This document shows positions 1 through 11,777 of a stretch of DNA of 15,000 nucleotides, in pieces (positions within the stretch are counted from its first letter, which is position 1; the number at the start of each line of letters is the position of its first letter). Position numbers and translations under genes: made by a program. Below the pieces are notes generated by a model, which saw only the letters and a program-made list of their open reading frames with translations, had not been told where the DNA came from and ran no database searches. The stretch lies in assembly GCF_042767895.1 (NCBI RefSeq), contig NC_091573.1:33987238-34002237 (forward strand), written 5' to 3'. The DNA is from Penaeus vannamei (taxonomy: Eukaryota; Arthropoda; Malacostraca; Decapoda; Penaeidae).

Positions 1-61
<61 letters not shown>

Positions 62-205
62 CCACTCTCTCCTTCCCTCCCTCCCCCTCTCCCTCTCCTT
101 CCCTCCCTCCCTCCCTCTCCCTCTCCTTCCCTCTCTCCCTTCCTCTCCCTCTCCTTCCCTCCCTATCTCCCTCCCCCTCCCCTTTTCTCTCTCTCTCTTC
201 CCCCA
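1..205. repeat. (CT)n microsatellite grading into C-rich pyrimidine tract
   Basis: Positions 1-57 are an uninterrupted CT dinucleotide run that continues beyond the window's left edge. From 58 to about 205 it degrades into CCCT, CCTT and CTCTCC runs with almost no purines. The sequence shows a simple-sequence pyrimidine tract and nothing gene-like. Its composition closely matches the block at 14,001-14,340 on the other side of the satellite, and it is complementary in type to the purine-rich satellite. Confidence 0.95.
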
Positions 206-345
206 ATTCTCTTTGAAGTTTTCCTTTCAATATTTCTGCTTCCATTATTCGTCAAATATTCCCAAAATGTCTTTTTTTTGCCGAATTAATCATTTCCTTT
301 CAATATCATGTTTGTTCAACGATCATTTCCACCTGATAATGACGA
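206..345. other. unique left flank of the satellite, no gene seen
   Basis: This is non-repetitive AT-rich sequence between the CT block and the satellite. It contains a T8 run near 272-279 and a 14-bp direct repeat (TTTCCTTTCAATAT) at 220-233 and 293-306. No open frame of useful length, tRNA-like fold or transposon end is visible. The satellite begins abruptly at 346, inside a monomer at the GAATAAAGAATTAGG segment. Confidence 0.7.
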
Positions 346-610
346 GAATAAAGAATTAGGAAGAACAGGGGAAGAGAGAGAATAAAAAGGATGGAAAGGA
401 GAAATAGATAAACCGGAAGAAAGAAGATTAGGAAGAACAGGGGAAGAGAGAGAATAAAGAGAAGAGAAAGGAGAAATAGATAAACCGGAAGAAAGAAGAT
501 TAGGAAGAACAGGGGAAGAGAGAGAATAAAGAGAAGAGAAAGGAGAAATAGATAAACCGGAAGAAAGAAGATTAGGAAGAACAGGGGAAGAGAGAGAATA
601 AAGAGGAGAG
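346..610. repeat. left-end satellite block before the junction-like segment
   Basis: Four monomers lie between the left boundary and the aberrant segment at 611. The array enters at 346-360 with GAATAAAGAATTAGG, the diagnostic segment of the 73-bp monomer class. That class is then not seen again until 4,980. The first full unit carries the AAAGGATGG middle variant, the next two carry GAAGAG and the fourth carries GGAGAG. The block is identical in type to the main array, so it is probably a piece separated from it by the aberrant segment, not an independent array. Confidence 0.75.
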
Positions 611-677
611 AAAGGAAAATAAATAAACGGGATTGGAACCGAAAGAAAGAAGAATAGAAGTAGCGTGTAAGAAGAAC
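611..677. repeat. aberrant, longer monomer with array-edge motif
   Basis: The unit starting near 574 is about 24 bases longer than normal. After AAAGG the sequence departs from consensus (AAAATAAATAAACGGGATTGG, then AACCGAAAG). It then reads AGAATAGAAG TAGCGTGTAA GAAGAA at 651-676. The same 26-base segment occurs at 13,002-13,027 with two G-to-A differences (TAACATGTAA in place of TAGCGTGTAA), exactly where the array degenerates into right-flanking sequence. Seen directly: a shared edge motif. Inferred: this is an internal fossil of an array boundary or a partial duplication of the right edge. Confidence 0.7.
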
Positions 678-742
678 AGGGGAAGAGAGAGAATAAAGAG
701 AAGAAAAAGGAGAAATGGATAAACCAGAAGAAAGAAGATTAG
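678..742. repeat. edge-type monomer variant (AAAAAGG, AATGG, CCAG)
   Basis: The monomer immediately after the aberrant segment has GAAGAAAAAGG in its middle, AAATGGATAAACCAGAAG in place of AAATAGATAAACCGGAAG, and otherwise normal sequence. The same combination of AAAAAGG, AATGG and CCAG appears in the penultimate monomer of the whole array (about 12,886-12,926). The combination was not noticed elsewhere in the window. Confidence 0.65.
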
Positions 743-3700
743 GAAGAACAGGGGAAGGGAGAGAATAAAGAGGAGAGAAAGGAGAAATAGATAAACCGGA
801 AGAAAGAAGATTAGGAAGAACAGGGGAAGAGAGAGAATAAAGAGGATGGAAAGGAGAAATAGATAAACCGGAAGAAAGAAGATTAGGAAGAACAGGGGAA
901 GGGAGAGAATAAAGAGGAGAGAAAGGAGAAATAGATAAACCGGAAGAAAGAAGATTAGGAAGAACAGGGGAAGAGAGAGAATAAAGAGGATGGAAAGGAG
1001 AAATAGATAAACCGGAAGAAAGAAGATTAGGAAGAACAGGGGAAGAGAGAGAATAAAGAGAAGAGAAAGGAGAAATAGATAAACCGGAAGAAAGAAGATT
1101 AGGAAGAACAGGGGAAGAGAGAGAATAAAGAGGATGGAAAGGAGAAACAGATAAACCGGAAGAAAGAAGATTAGGAAGAACAGGGGAAGAGAGAGAATAA
1201 AGAGAAGAGAAAGGAGAAATAGATAAACCGGAAGAAAGAAGATTAGGAAGAACAGGGGAAGAGAGAGAATAAAGAGAAGAGAAAGGAGAAATAGATAAAC
1301 CGGAAGAAAGAAGATTAGGAAGAACAGGGGAAGAGAGAGAATAAAGAGAAGAGAAAGGAGAAATAGATAAACCGGAAGAAAGAAGATTAGGAAGAACAGG
1401 GGAAGAGAGAGAATAAAGAGGAGAGAAAGGAGAAATAGATAAACCGGAAGAAAGAAGATTAGGAAGAACAGGGGAAGAGAGAGAATAAAGAGAAGAGAAA
1501 GGAGAAATAGATAAACCGGAAGAAAGAAGATTAGGAAGAACAGGGGAAGAGAGAGAGAATAAAGAGAAGAGAAAGGAGAAATAGATAAACCGGAAGAAAG
1601 AAGATTAGGAAGAACAGGGGAAGAGAGAGAATAAAGAGGAGAGAAAGGAGAAATAGATAAACCGGAAGAAAGAAGATTAGGAAGAACAGGGGAAGAGAGA
1701 GAATAAAGAGAAGAGAAAGGAGAAATAGATAAACCGGAAGAAAGAAGATTAGGAAGAACAGGGGAAGAGAGAGAATAAAGAGAAGAGAAAGGAGAAATGG
1801 ATAAACCGGAAGAAAGAAGATTAGGAAGAACAGGGGAAGAGAGAGAATAAAGAGAAGAGAAAGGAGAAATAGATAAACCGGAAGAAAGAAGATTAGGAAG
1901 AACAGGGGAAGAGAGAGAATAAAGAGAAGAGAAAGGAGAAATAGATAAACCGGAAGAAAGAAGATTAGGAAGAACAGGGGAAGAGAGAGAATAAAGAGAA
2001 GAGAAAGGAGAAATAGATAAACCGGAAGAAAGAAGATTAGGAAGAACAGGGGAAGAGAGAGAATAAAGAGAAGAGAAAGGAGAAATAGATAAACCGGAAG
2101 AAAGAAGATTAGGAAGAACAGGGGAAGAGAGAGAATAAAGAGAAGAGAAAGGAGAAATAGATAAACCGGAAGAAAGAAGATTAGGAAGAACAGGGGAAGA
2201 GAGAGAATAAAGAGGATGGAAAGGAGAAATAGATAAACCGGAAGAAAGAAGATTAGGAAGAACAGGGGAAGAGAGAGAATAAAGAGAAGAGAAAGGAGAA
2301 ATAGATAAACCGGAAGAAAGAAGATTAGGAAGAACAGGGGAAGGGAGAGAATAAAGAGGAGAGAAAGGAGAAATAGATAAACCGGAAGAAAGAAGATTAG
2401 GAAGAACAGGGGAAGAGAGAGAATAAAGAGGATGGAAAGGAGAAATAGATAAACCGGAAGAAAGAAGATTAGGAAGAACAGGGGAAGAGAGAGAATAAAG
2501 AGGATGGAAAGGAGAAATAGATAAACCGGAAGAAAGAAGATTAGGAAGAACAGGGGAAGAGAGAGAATAAAGAGAAGAGAAAGGAGAAATAGATAAACCG
2601 GAAGAAAGAAGATTAGGAAGAACAGGGGAAGAGAGAGAATAAAGAGAAGAGAAAGGAGAAATAGATAAACCGGAAGAAAGAAGATTAGGAAGAACAGGGG
2701 AAGAGAGAGAATAAAGAGAAGAGAAAGGAGAAATAGATAAACCGGAAGAAAGAAGATTAGGAAGAACAGGGGAAGAGAGAGAATAAAAAGGATGGAAAGG
2801 AGAAATAGATAAACCGGAAGAAAGAAGATTAGGAAGAACAGGGGAAGAGAGAGAATAAAGAGAAGAGAAAGGAGAAATAGATAAACCGGAAGAAAGAAGA
2901 TTAGGAAGAACAGGGGAAGAGAGAGAATAAAGAGAAGAGAAAGGAGAAATAGATAAACCGGAAGAAAGAAGATTAGGAAGAACAGGGGAAGAGAGAGAAT
3001 AAAGAGAAGAGAAAGGAGAAATAGATAAACCGGAAGAAAGAAGATTAGGAAGAACAGGGGAAGAGAGAGAATAAAGAGGATGGAAAGGAGAAATAGATAA
3101 ACCGGAAGAAAGAAGATTAGGAAGAACAGGGGAAGAGAGAGAATAAAGAGAAGAGAAAGGAGAAATAGATAAACCGGAAGAAAGAAGATTAGGAAGAACA
3201 GGGGAAGAGAGAGAATAAAGAGGATGGAAAGGAGAAATAGATAAACCGGAAGAAAGAAGATTAGGAAGAACAGGGGAAGAGAGAGAATAAAGAGGAGAGA
3301 AAGGAGAAATAGATAAACCGGAACAAAGAAGATTAGGAAGAACAGGGGAAGAGAGAGAATAAAGAGGATAGAAAGGAGAAATAGATAAACCGGAAGAAAG
3401 AAGATTAGGAAGAACAGGGGAAGAGAGAGAATAAAGAGAAGAGAAAGGAGAAATAGATAAACCGGAAGAAAGAAGATTAGGAAGAACAGGGGAAGAGAGA
3501 GAATAAAAAGGAGAGAAAGGAGAAATAGATAAACCGGAAGAAAGAAGATTAGGAAGAACAGGGGAAGAGAGAGAATAAAGAGAAGAGAAAGGAGAAATAG
3601 ATAAACCGGAAGAAAGAAGATTAGGAAGAACAGGGGAAGAGAGAGAATAAAAAGGATGGAAAGGAGAAATAGATAAACCGGAAGAAAGAAGATTAGGAAG

Positions 3701-4979
3701 AACAGGGGAAGAGAGAGAATAAAGAGAAGAGAAAGGAGAAATAGATAAACCGGAAGAAAGAAGATTAGGAAGAACAGGGGAAGAGAGAGAATCAAGAGAA
3801 GAGAAAGGAGAAATAGATAAACCGGAAGAAAGAAGATTAGGAAGAACAGGGGAAGAGAGAGAATAAAGAGGATGGAAAGGAGAAATAGATAAACCGGAAG
3901 AAAGAAGATTAGGAAGAACAGGGGAAGAGAGAGAATAAAGAGGATGGAAAGGAGAAATAGATAAACCGGAAGAAAGAAGATTAGGAAGAACAGGGGAAGG
4001 GAGAGAATAAAGAGGAGAGAAAGGAGAAATAGATAAACCGGAAGAAAGAAGATTAGGAAGAACAGGGGAAGAGAGAGAATAAAGAGAAGAGAAAGGAGAA
4101 ATAGATAAACCGGAAGAAAGAAGATTAGGAAGAACAGGGGAAGAGAGAGAATAAAGACAAGAGAAAGGAGAAATAGATAAGCAGGAAGAAAGAAGATAAG
4201 GAAGAACAGGGGAAGAGATAGAATAAAGAGGAGAGAAAGGAGAAATAGATAAACCGGAAGAAAGAAGATTAGGAAGAACAGGGGAAGAGAGAGAATAAAG
4301 AGAAGAGAAAGGAGAAATAGATAAACCGGAAGAAAGAAGATTAGGAAGAACAGGGGAAGAGAGAGAATAAAAAGGATGGAAAGGAGAAATAGATAAACCG
4401 GAAGAAAGAAGATTAGGAAGAACAGGGGAAGAGAGAGAATAAAGAGAAGAGAAAGGAGAAATAGATAAACCGGAAGAAAGAAGATTAGGAAGAACAGGGG
4501 AAGAGAGAGAATAAAGAGAAGAGAAAGGAGAAATAGATAAACCGGAAGAAAGAAGATTAGGAAGAACAGGGGAAGAGAGAGAATAAAGAGAAGAGAAAGG
4601 AGAAATAGATAAACCGGAAGAAAGAAGATTAGGAAGAACAGGGGAAGAGAGAGAATAAAAAGGATGGAAAGGAGAAATAGATAAACCGGAAGAAAGAAGA
4701 TTAGGAAGAACAGGGGAAGAGAGAGAATAAAGAGAAGAGAAAGGAGAAATAGATAAACCGGAAGAAAGAAGATTAGGAAGAACAGGGGAAGAGAGAGAAT
4801 AAATAGAAGAGAAAGGAGAAATAGATAAACCGGAAGAAAGAAGATTAGGAAGAACAGGGGAAGAGAGAGAATAAAGAGAAGAGAAAGGAGAAATAGATAA
4901 ACCGGAAGAAAGAAGATTAGGAAGAACAGGGGAAGAGAGAGAATAAAGAGAAGAGAAAGGAGAAATAGATAAACCGGAA

Positions 4980-6850
4980 GAATAAAGAATTAGGAAGAAC
5001 AGGGGAAGAGAGAGAATAAAGAGAAGAGAAAGGAGAAATAGATAAACCGGAAGAAAGAAGAATAGGAAGAACAGGGGAAGAGAGAGAATAAAAAGAAGAG
5101 AAAGGAGAAATAGATAAACCGGAAGAAAGAAGATTAGGAAGAACAGGGGAAGAGAGAGAATAAAGAGAAGAGAAAGGAGAAATAGATAAACCGGAAGAAA
5201 GAAGATTAGGAAGAACAGGGGAAGAGAGAGAATAAAGAGGATGGAAAGGAGAAATAGATAAACCGGAAGAAAGAAGATTAGGAAGAACAGGGGAAGGGAG
5301 AGAATAAAGAGGAGAGAAAGGAGAAATAGATAAACCGGAAGAATAAAGAATTAGGAAGAACAGGGGAAGAGAGAGAATAAAGAGAAGAGAAAGGAGAAAT
5401 AGATAAACCGGAAGAAAGAAGATTAGGAAGAACAGGGGAAGAGAGAGAATAAAGAGAAGAGAAAGGAGAAATAGATAAACCGGAAGAATAAAGAATTAGG
5501 AAGAACAGGGGAAGAGAGAGAATAAAGAGGATGGAAAGGAGAAATAGATAAACCGGAAGAAAGAAGATTAGGAAGAACAGGGGAAGAGAGAGAATAAAGA
5601 GAAGAGAAAGGAGAAATAGATAAGCCGGAAGAAAGAAGATTAGGAAGAACAGGGGAAGAGAGAGAATAAAGAGAAGAGAAAGGAGAAATAGATAAACCGG
5701 AAGAAAGAAGATTAGGAAGAACAGTGGAAGAGAAAGAATAAAGAGGATGGAAAGGAGAAATAGATAAACCGGAAGAAAGAAGATTAGGAAGAACAGGGGA
5801 AGAGAGAGAATAAAGAGAAGAGAAAGGAGAAATAGATAAACCGGAAGAAAGAAGATTAGGAAGAACAGGGGAAGAGAGAGAATGAAGAGAAGAGAAAGGA
5901 GAAATAGATAAACCGGAAGAAAGAAGATTAGGAAGAACAGGGGAAGAGAGAGAATAAAGAGAAGAGAAAGGAGAAATAGATAAACCGGAAGAAAGAAGAA
6001 TATGAAGAACAGGGGAAGAGAGAGAATAAAAAGAAGAGAAAGGAGAAATAGATAAACCGGAAGAAAGAAGATTAGGAAGAACAGGGCAAGAGAGAGAATA
6101 AAGAGAAGAGAAAGGAGAAACAGATAAACCGGAAGAAAGAAGACTAGGAAGAACAGGGGAAGAGAGAGAATAAAGAGGATGGAAAGGAGAAATAGATAAA
6201 CCGGAAGAAAGAAGATTAGGAAGAACAGGGGAAGGGAGAGAATAAAAAGGAGAGAAAGGAGAAATAGATAAACCGGAAGAAAGAAGATTAGGAAGAACAG
6301 GGGAAGAGAGAGAATAAAGAGAAGAGAAAGGAGAAATAGATAAACCGGAAGAATAAAGAATTAGGAAGAACAGGGGAAGAGAGAGAATAAAGAGAAGAGA
6401 AAGGAGAAATAGATAAACCGGAAGAAAGAAGAATAGGAAGAACAGGGGAAGAGAGAGAATAAAAAGAAGAGAAAGGAGAAATAGATAAACCGGAAGAAAG
6501 AAGATTAGGAAGAACAGGGGAAGAGAGAGAATAAAGAGAAGAGAAAGGAGAAATAGATAAACCGGAAGAAAGAAGATTAGGAAGAACAGGGGAAGAGAGA
6601 GAATAAAGAGAAGAGAAAGGAGAAATAGATAAACCGGAAGAAAGAAGATTAGGAAGAACAGGGGAAGAGAGAGAATAAAGAGGATGGAAAGGAGAAATAG
6701 ATAAACCGGAAGAAAGAAGATTAGGAAGAACAGGGGAAGAGAGAGAATAAAGAGAAGAGAAAGGAGAAATAGATAAACCGGAAGAAAGAAGATTAGGAAG
6801 AACAGGGGAAGGGAGAGAATAAAGAGGAGAGAAAGGAGAAATAGATAAAC
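4980..6850. repeat. satellite sub-block with recurring multi-monomer haplotype
   Basis: A rare middle variant (AATAAAAAGAAGAG) occurs near 5,089, 6,028 and 6,459. Each time it directly follows a monomer ending in AGAATAGG or AGAATATG in place of AGATTAGG. It is then followed by one or more standard units, a GGATGG unit and, in two of three cases, directly by a GGGAG unit. The 73-bp class also reappears here at 4,980, 5,341, 5,486 and 6,351. The spacings are 13 and 6 monomers plus one base for each 73-bp unit. This pattern is expected if blocks of several monomers, not single monomers, were duplicated. Confidence 0.65.
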
Positions 6851-9800
6851 CGGAAGAAAGAAGATTAGGAAGAACAGGGGAAGGGAGAGAATAAAGAGGA
6901 GAGAAAGGAGAAATAGATAAACCGGAAGAAAGAAGATTAGGAAGAACAGGGGAAGGGAGAGAATAAAGAGGAGAGAAAGGAGAAATAGATAAACCGGAAG
7001 AAAGAAGATTAGGAAGAACAGGGGAAGAGAGAGAATAAAGAGGATGGAAAGGAGAAATAGATAAACCGGAAGAAAGAAGATTAGGAAGAACAGGGGAAGA
7101 GAGAGAATAAAAAGGAGAGAAAGGAGAAATAGATAAACCGGAAGAAAGAAGATTAGGAAGAACAGGGGAAGAGAGAGAATAAAAAGGATGGAAAGGAGAA
7201 ATAGATAAACCCGAAGAAAGAAGATTAGGAAGAACAGGGGAAGAGAGAGAATAAAGAGAAGAGAAAGGAGAAATAGATAAACCCGAAGAAAGAAGATTAG
7301 GAAGAACAGGGGAAGAGAGAGAATAAAAAGGAGAGAAAGGAGAAATAGATAAACCGGAAGAAAGAAGATTAGGAAGAACAGGGGAAGAGAGAGAATAAAG
7401 AGGATGGAAAGGAGAAATAGATAAACCGGAAGAAAGAAGATTAGGAAGAACAGGGGAAGAGAGAGAATAAAGAGGATGGAAAGGAGAAATAGATAAACCG
7501 GAAGAATAAAGAATTAGGAAGAACAGGGGAAGGGAGAGAATAAAGAGAAGAGAAAGGAGAAATAGATAAACCGGAAGAATAAAGAATTAGGAAGAACAGG
7601 GGAAGGGAGAGAATAAAGAGGAGAGAAAGGAGAAATAGATAAACCGGAAGAAAGAAGATTAGGAAGAACAGGGGAAGAGAGAGAATAAAAAGGAGAGAAA
7701 GGAGAAATAGATAAACCGGAAGAAAGAAGATTAGGAAGAACAGGGGAAGAGAGAGAATAAAGAGAAGAGAAAGGAGAAATAGATAAACCGGAAGAAAGAA
7801 GATTAGGAAGAACAGGGGAAGAGAGAGAATAAAGAGAAGAGAAAGGAGAAATAGATAAACCGGAAGAAAGAAGATTAGGAAGAACAGGGGAAGAGAGAGA
7901 ATAAAGAGAAGAGAAAGGAGAAATAGATAAACCGGAAGAAAGAAGATTAGGAAGAACAGGGGAAGAGAGAGAATAAAGAGAAGAGAAAGGAGAAATAGAT
8001 AAACCGGAAGAAAGAAGATTAGGAAGAACAGGGGAAGAGAGAGAATAAAAAGGATGGAAAGGAGAAATAGATAAACCGGAAGAAAGAAGATTAGGAAGAA
8101 CAGGGGAAGAGAGAGAATAAAAAGGATGGAAAGAAGAAATATATGAACCGGAAGAAAGAAGATTAGGAAGAACAGGGGAAGAGAGAGAATAAAAAGGTTG
8201 GAAAGGAGAAATAGATAAACCGGAAGAAAGAAGATTAGGAAGAACAGGGGAAGAGAGAGAATAAAGAGAAGAGAAAGGAGAAGTAGATAAACCGGAAGAA
8301 AGAAGATTAGGAAGAACAGGGGAAGGGAGAGAATAAAGAGGAGAGAAAGGAGAAATAGATAAACCGGAAGAAAGAAGATTAGGAAGAACAGGGGAAGAGA
8401 GAGAATAAAGAGAAGAGAAAGGAGAAATAGATAAACCGGAAGAAAGAAGATTAGGAAGAACAGGGGAAGAGAGAGAATAAAGAGAAGAGAAAGGAGAAAT
8501 AGATAAACCGGAAGAAAGAAGATTAGGAAGAACAGGGGAAGAGAGAGAATAAAGAGAAGAGAAAGGAGAAATAGATAAACCGGAAGAAAGAAGATTAGGA
8601 AGAACAGGGGAAGAGAGAGAATAAAGAGGAGAGAAAGGAGAGATAGATAAACCGGAAGAATAAAGAATTAGGAAGAACAGGGGAAGAGAGAGAATAAAGA
8701 GAAGAGAAAGGAGAAATAGATAAACCGGAAGAAAGAAGATTAGGAAGAACAGGGGAAGAGAGAGAATAAAGAGGAGAGAAAGGAGAAATAGATAAACCGG
8801 AAGAAAGAAGATTAGGAAGAACAGGGGAAGAGAGAGAATAAAGAGAAGAGAAAGGAGAAATAGATAAACCGGAAGAAAGAAGATTAGGAAGAACAGGGGA
8901 AGAGAGAGAATAAAGAGAAGAGAAAGGAGAAATAGATAAACCGGAAGAAAGAAGATTAGGAAGAACAGGGGAAGAGAGAGAATAAAGAGAAGAGAAAGGA
9001 GAAATAGATAAACCGGAAGAAAGAAGATTAGGAAGAACAGGGGAAGAGAGAGAATAAAGAGAAGAGAAAGGAGAAATAGATAAACCGGAAGAAAGAAGAT
9101 TCGGAAGAACAGGGGAAGAGAGAGAATAAAGAGAAGAGAAAGGAGAAATAGATAAACCGGAAGAAAGAAGATTAGGAAGAACAGGGGAAGAGAGAGAATA
9201 AAGAGAAGAGAAAGGAGAAATAGATAAACCGGAAGAAAGAAGATTAGGAAGAACAGGGGAAGAGAGAGAATAAAAAGGATGGAAAGGAGAAATAGATAAA
9301 CCGGAAGAATAAAGAATTAGGAAGAACAGGGGAAGAGAGAGAATAAAGAGAAGAGAAAGGAGAAATAGATAAACCGGAAGAAAGAAGATTAGGAAGAACA
9401 GGGGAAGAGAGAGAATAAAGAGAAGAGAAAGGAGAAATAGATAAACCGGAAGAAAGAAGATTAGGAAGAACAGGGGAAGAGAGAGAATAAAGAGAAGAGA
9501 AAGGAGAAATAGATAAACCGGAAGAAAGAAGATTAGGAAGAACAGGGGAAGAGAGAGAATAAAGAGAAGAGAAAGGAGAAATAGATAAACCGGAAGAAAG
9601 AAGATTAGGAAGAACAGGGGAAGAGAGAGAATAAAGAGGAGAGAAAGGAGAAATAGATAAACCGGAAGAAAGAAGATTAGGAAGAACAGGGGAAGAGAGA
9701 GAATAAAGAGAAGAGAAAGGAGAAATAGATAAACCGGAAGAAAGAAGATTAGGAAGAACAGGGGAAGAGAGAGAATAAAAAGGAGAGAAAGGAGAAATAG

Positions 9801-10027
9801 ATAAACCGGAAGAAAGAAGATTAGGAAGAACAGGGGAAGAGAGAGAATAAAGAGGATGGAAAGGAGAAATAGATAAACCGGAAGAAAGAAGATTAGGAAG
9901 AACAGGGGAAGAGAGAGAATAAAGAGAAGAGAAAGGAGAAATAGATAAACCGGAAGAAAGAAGATTAGGAAGAACAGGGGAAGAGAGAGAATAAAAAGGA
10001 TGGAAAGGAGAAATAGATAAACCGGAA

Positions 10028-11777
10028 GAATAAAGAATTAGGAAGAACAGGGGAAGAGAGAGAATAAAGAGAAGAGAAAGGAGAAATAGATAAACCGGAA
10101 GAATAAAGAATTAGGAAGAACAGGGGAAGAGAGAGAATAAAGAGAAGAGAAAGGAGAAATAGATAAACCGGAAGAAAGAAGATTAGGAAGAACAGGGGAA
10201 GAGAGAGAATAAAGAGGAGAGAAAGGAGAAATAGATAAACCGGAAGAAAGAAGATTAGGAAGAACAGGGGAAGGGAGAGAATAAAGAGGAGAGAAAGGAG
10301 AAATAGATAAACCGGAAGAAAGAAGATTAGGAAGAACAGGGGAAGAGAGAGAATAAAGAGAAGAGAAAGGAGAAATAGATAAACCGGAAGAAAGAAGATT
10401 AGGAAGAACAGGGGAAGAGAGAGAATAAAGAGAAGAGAAAGGAGAAATAGATAAACCGGAAGAATAAAGAATTAGGAAGAACAGGGGAAGAGAGAGAATA
10501 AAGAGAAGAGAAAGGAGAAATAGATAAACCGGAAGAATAAAGAATTAGGAAGAACAGGGGAAGAGAGAGAATAAAGAGAAGAGAAAGGAGAAATAGATAA
10601 ACCGGAAGAAAGAAGATTACGAAGAACAGGGGAAGGGAGAGAATAAAGAGGAGAGAAAGGAGAAATAGATAAACCAAAACAAAGAAGATTAGGAAGAACA
10701 GGGGATGAGAGAGAATAAAGAGGATGGAAAGGAGAAATAGATAAACCGGAACAAAGAAGATTAGGAAGAACAGGGGAAGAGAGAGAATAAAGAGAAGAGA
10801 AAGGAGAAATAGATAAACCGGAAGAAAGAAGATTAGGAAGAACAGGGGAAGAGAGAGAATAAAAAGGATGGAAAGGAGAAATAGATAAACCGGAAGAATA
10901 AAGAATTAGGAAGAACAGGGGAAGAGAGAGAATAAAGAGAAGAGAAAGGAGAAATAGATAAACCGGAAGAATAAAGAATTAGGAAGAACAGGGGAAGAGA
11001 GAGAATAAAGAGAAGAGAAAGGAGAAATAGATAAACCGGAAGAATAAAGAATTAGGAAGAACAGGGGAAGAGAGAGAATAAAGAGAAGAGAAAGGAGAAA
11101 TAGATAAACCGGAAGAAAGAAGATTAGGAAGAACAGGGGAAGAGAGAGAATAAAGAGAAGAGAAAGGAGAAATAGATAAACCGGAAGAATAAAGAATTAG
11201 GAAGAACAGGGGAAGAGAGAGAATAAAGAGAAGAGAAAGGAGAAATAGATAAACCGGAAGAAAGAAGATTAGGAAGAACAGGGGAAGAGAGAGAATAAAA
11301 AGGATGGAAAGGAGAAATAGATAAACCGGAAGAATAAAGAATTAGGAAGAACAGGGGAAGAGAGAGAATAAAGAGAAGAGAAAGGAGAAATAGATAAACC
11401 GGAAGAAAGAAGATTAGGAAGAACAGGGGAAGAGAGAGAATAAAAAGGAGGGAAAGGAGAAATAGATAAACCGGAAGAAAGAAGATTAGGAAGAACAGGG
11501 GAAGAGAGAGAATAAAGAGAAGAGAAAGGAGAAATAGATAAACCGGAAGAAAGAAGATTAGGAAGAACAGGGGAAGAGAGAGAATAAAGAGGAGAGAAAG
11601 GAGAAATAGATAAACCGGAAGAAAGAAGATTAGGAAGAACAGGGTAAGAGAGAGAATAAAGAGAAGAGAAAGGAGAAATAGATAAACCGGAAGAAAGAAG
11701 ATTAGGAAGAACAGGGGAAGAGAGAGAATAAAGAGAAGAGAAAGGAGAAATAGATAAACCGGAAGAATAAAGAATTA
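10028..11777. repeat. six-monomer higher-order periodicity, about 434 bp
   Basis: The 73-bp class is marked by GAATAAAGAATTAGG. Here it starts at 10,028, 10,101, 10,462, 10,535, 10,896, 10,969, 11,042, 11,187, 11,332 and 11,765. Pairs at 10,028/10,101, 10,462/10,535 and 10,896/10,969 repeat at exactly 434 bp, which is two 73-mers plus four 72-mers. Later marks at 11,332 and 11,765 follow at 436 and 433 bp. The units ending at 10,028, 10,896 and 11,332 also share the AAAGGATGG middle variant. This supports an emerging higher-order repeat of six monomers, though the intervening units are not all of the same subtype. Confidence 0.65.

Noticed and set aside
220..306. 14-bp direct repeat spaced 73 bp, equal to one long monomer
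   Set aside because: The sequence between and around the copies does not align with the satellite in either orientation, so the spacing is probably coincidence.
1531..3795. 754-codon minus-strand open frame resembling a repetitive membrane protein
   Set aside because: It is a by-product of a 72-bp purine satellite read on its pyrimidine strand. It starts at TTG, repeats 24 residues without variation expected of protein selection, and changes frame wherever a 73- or 74-bp monomer occurs.
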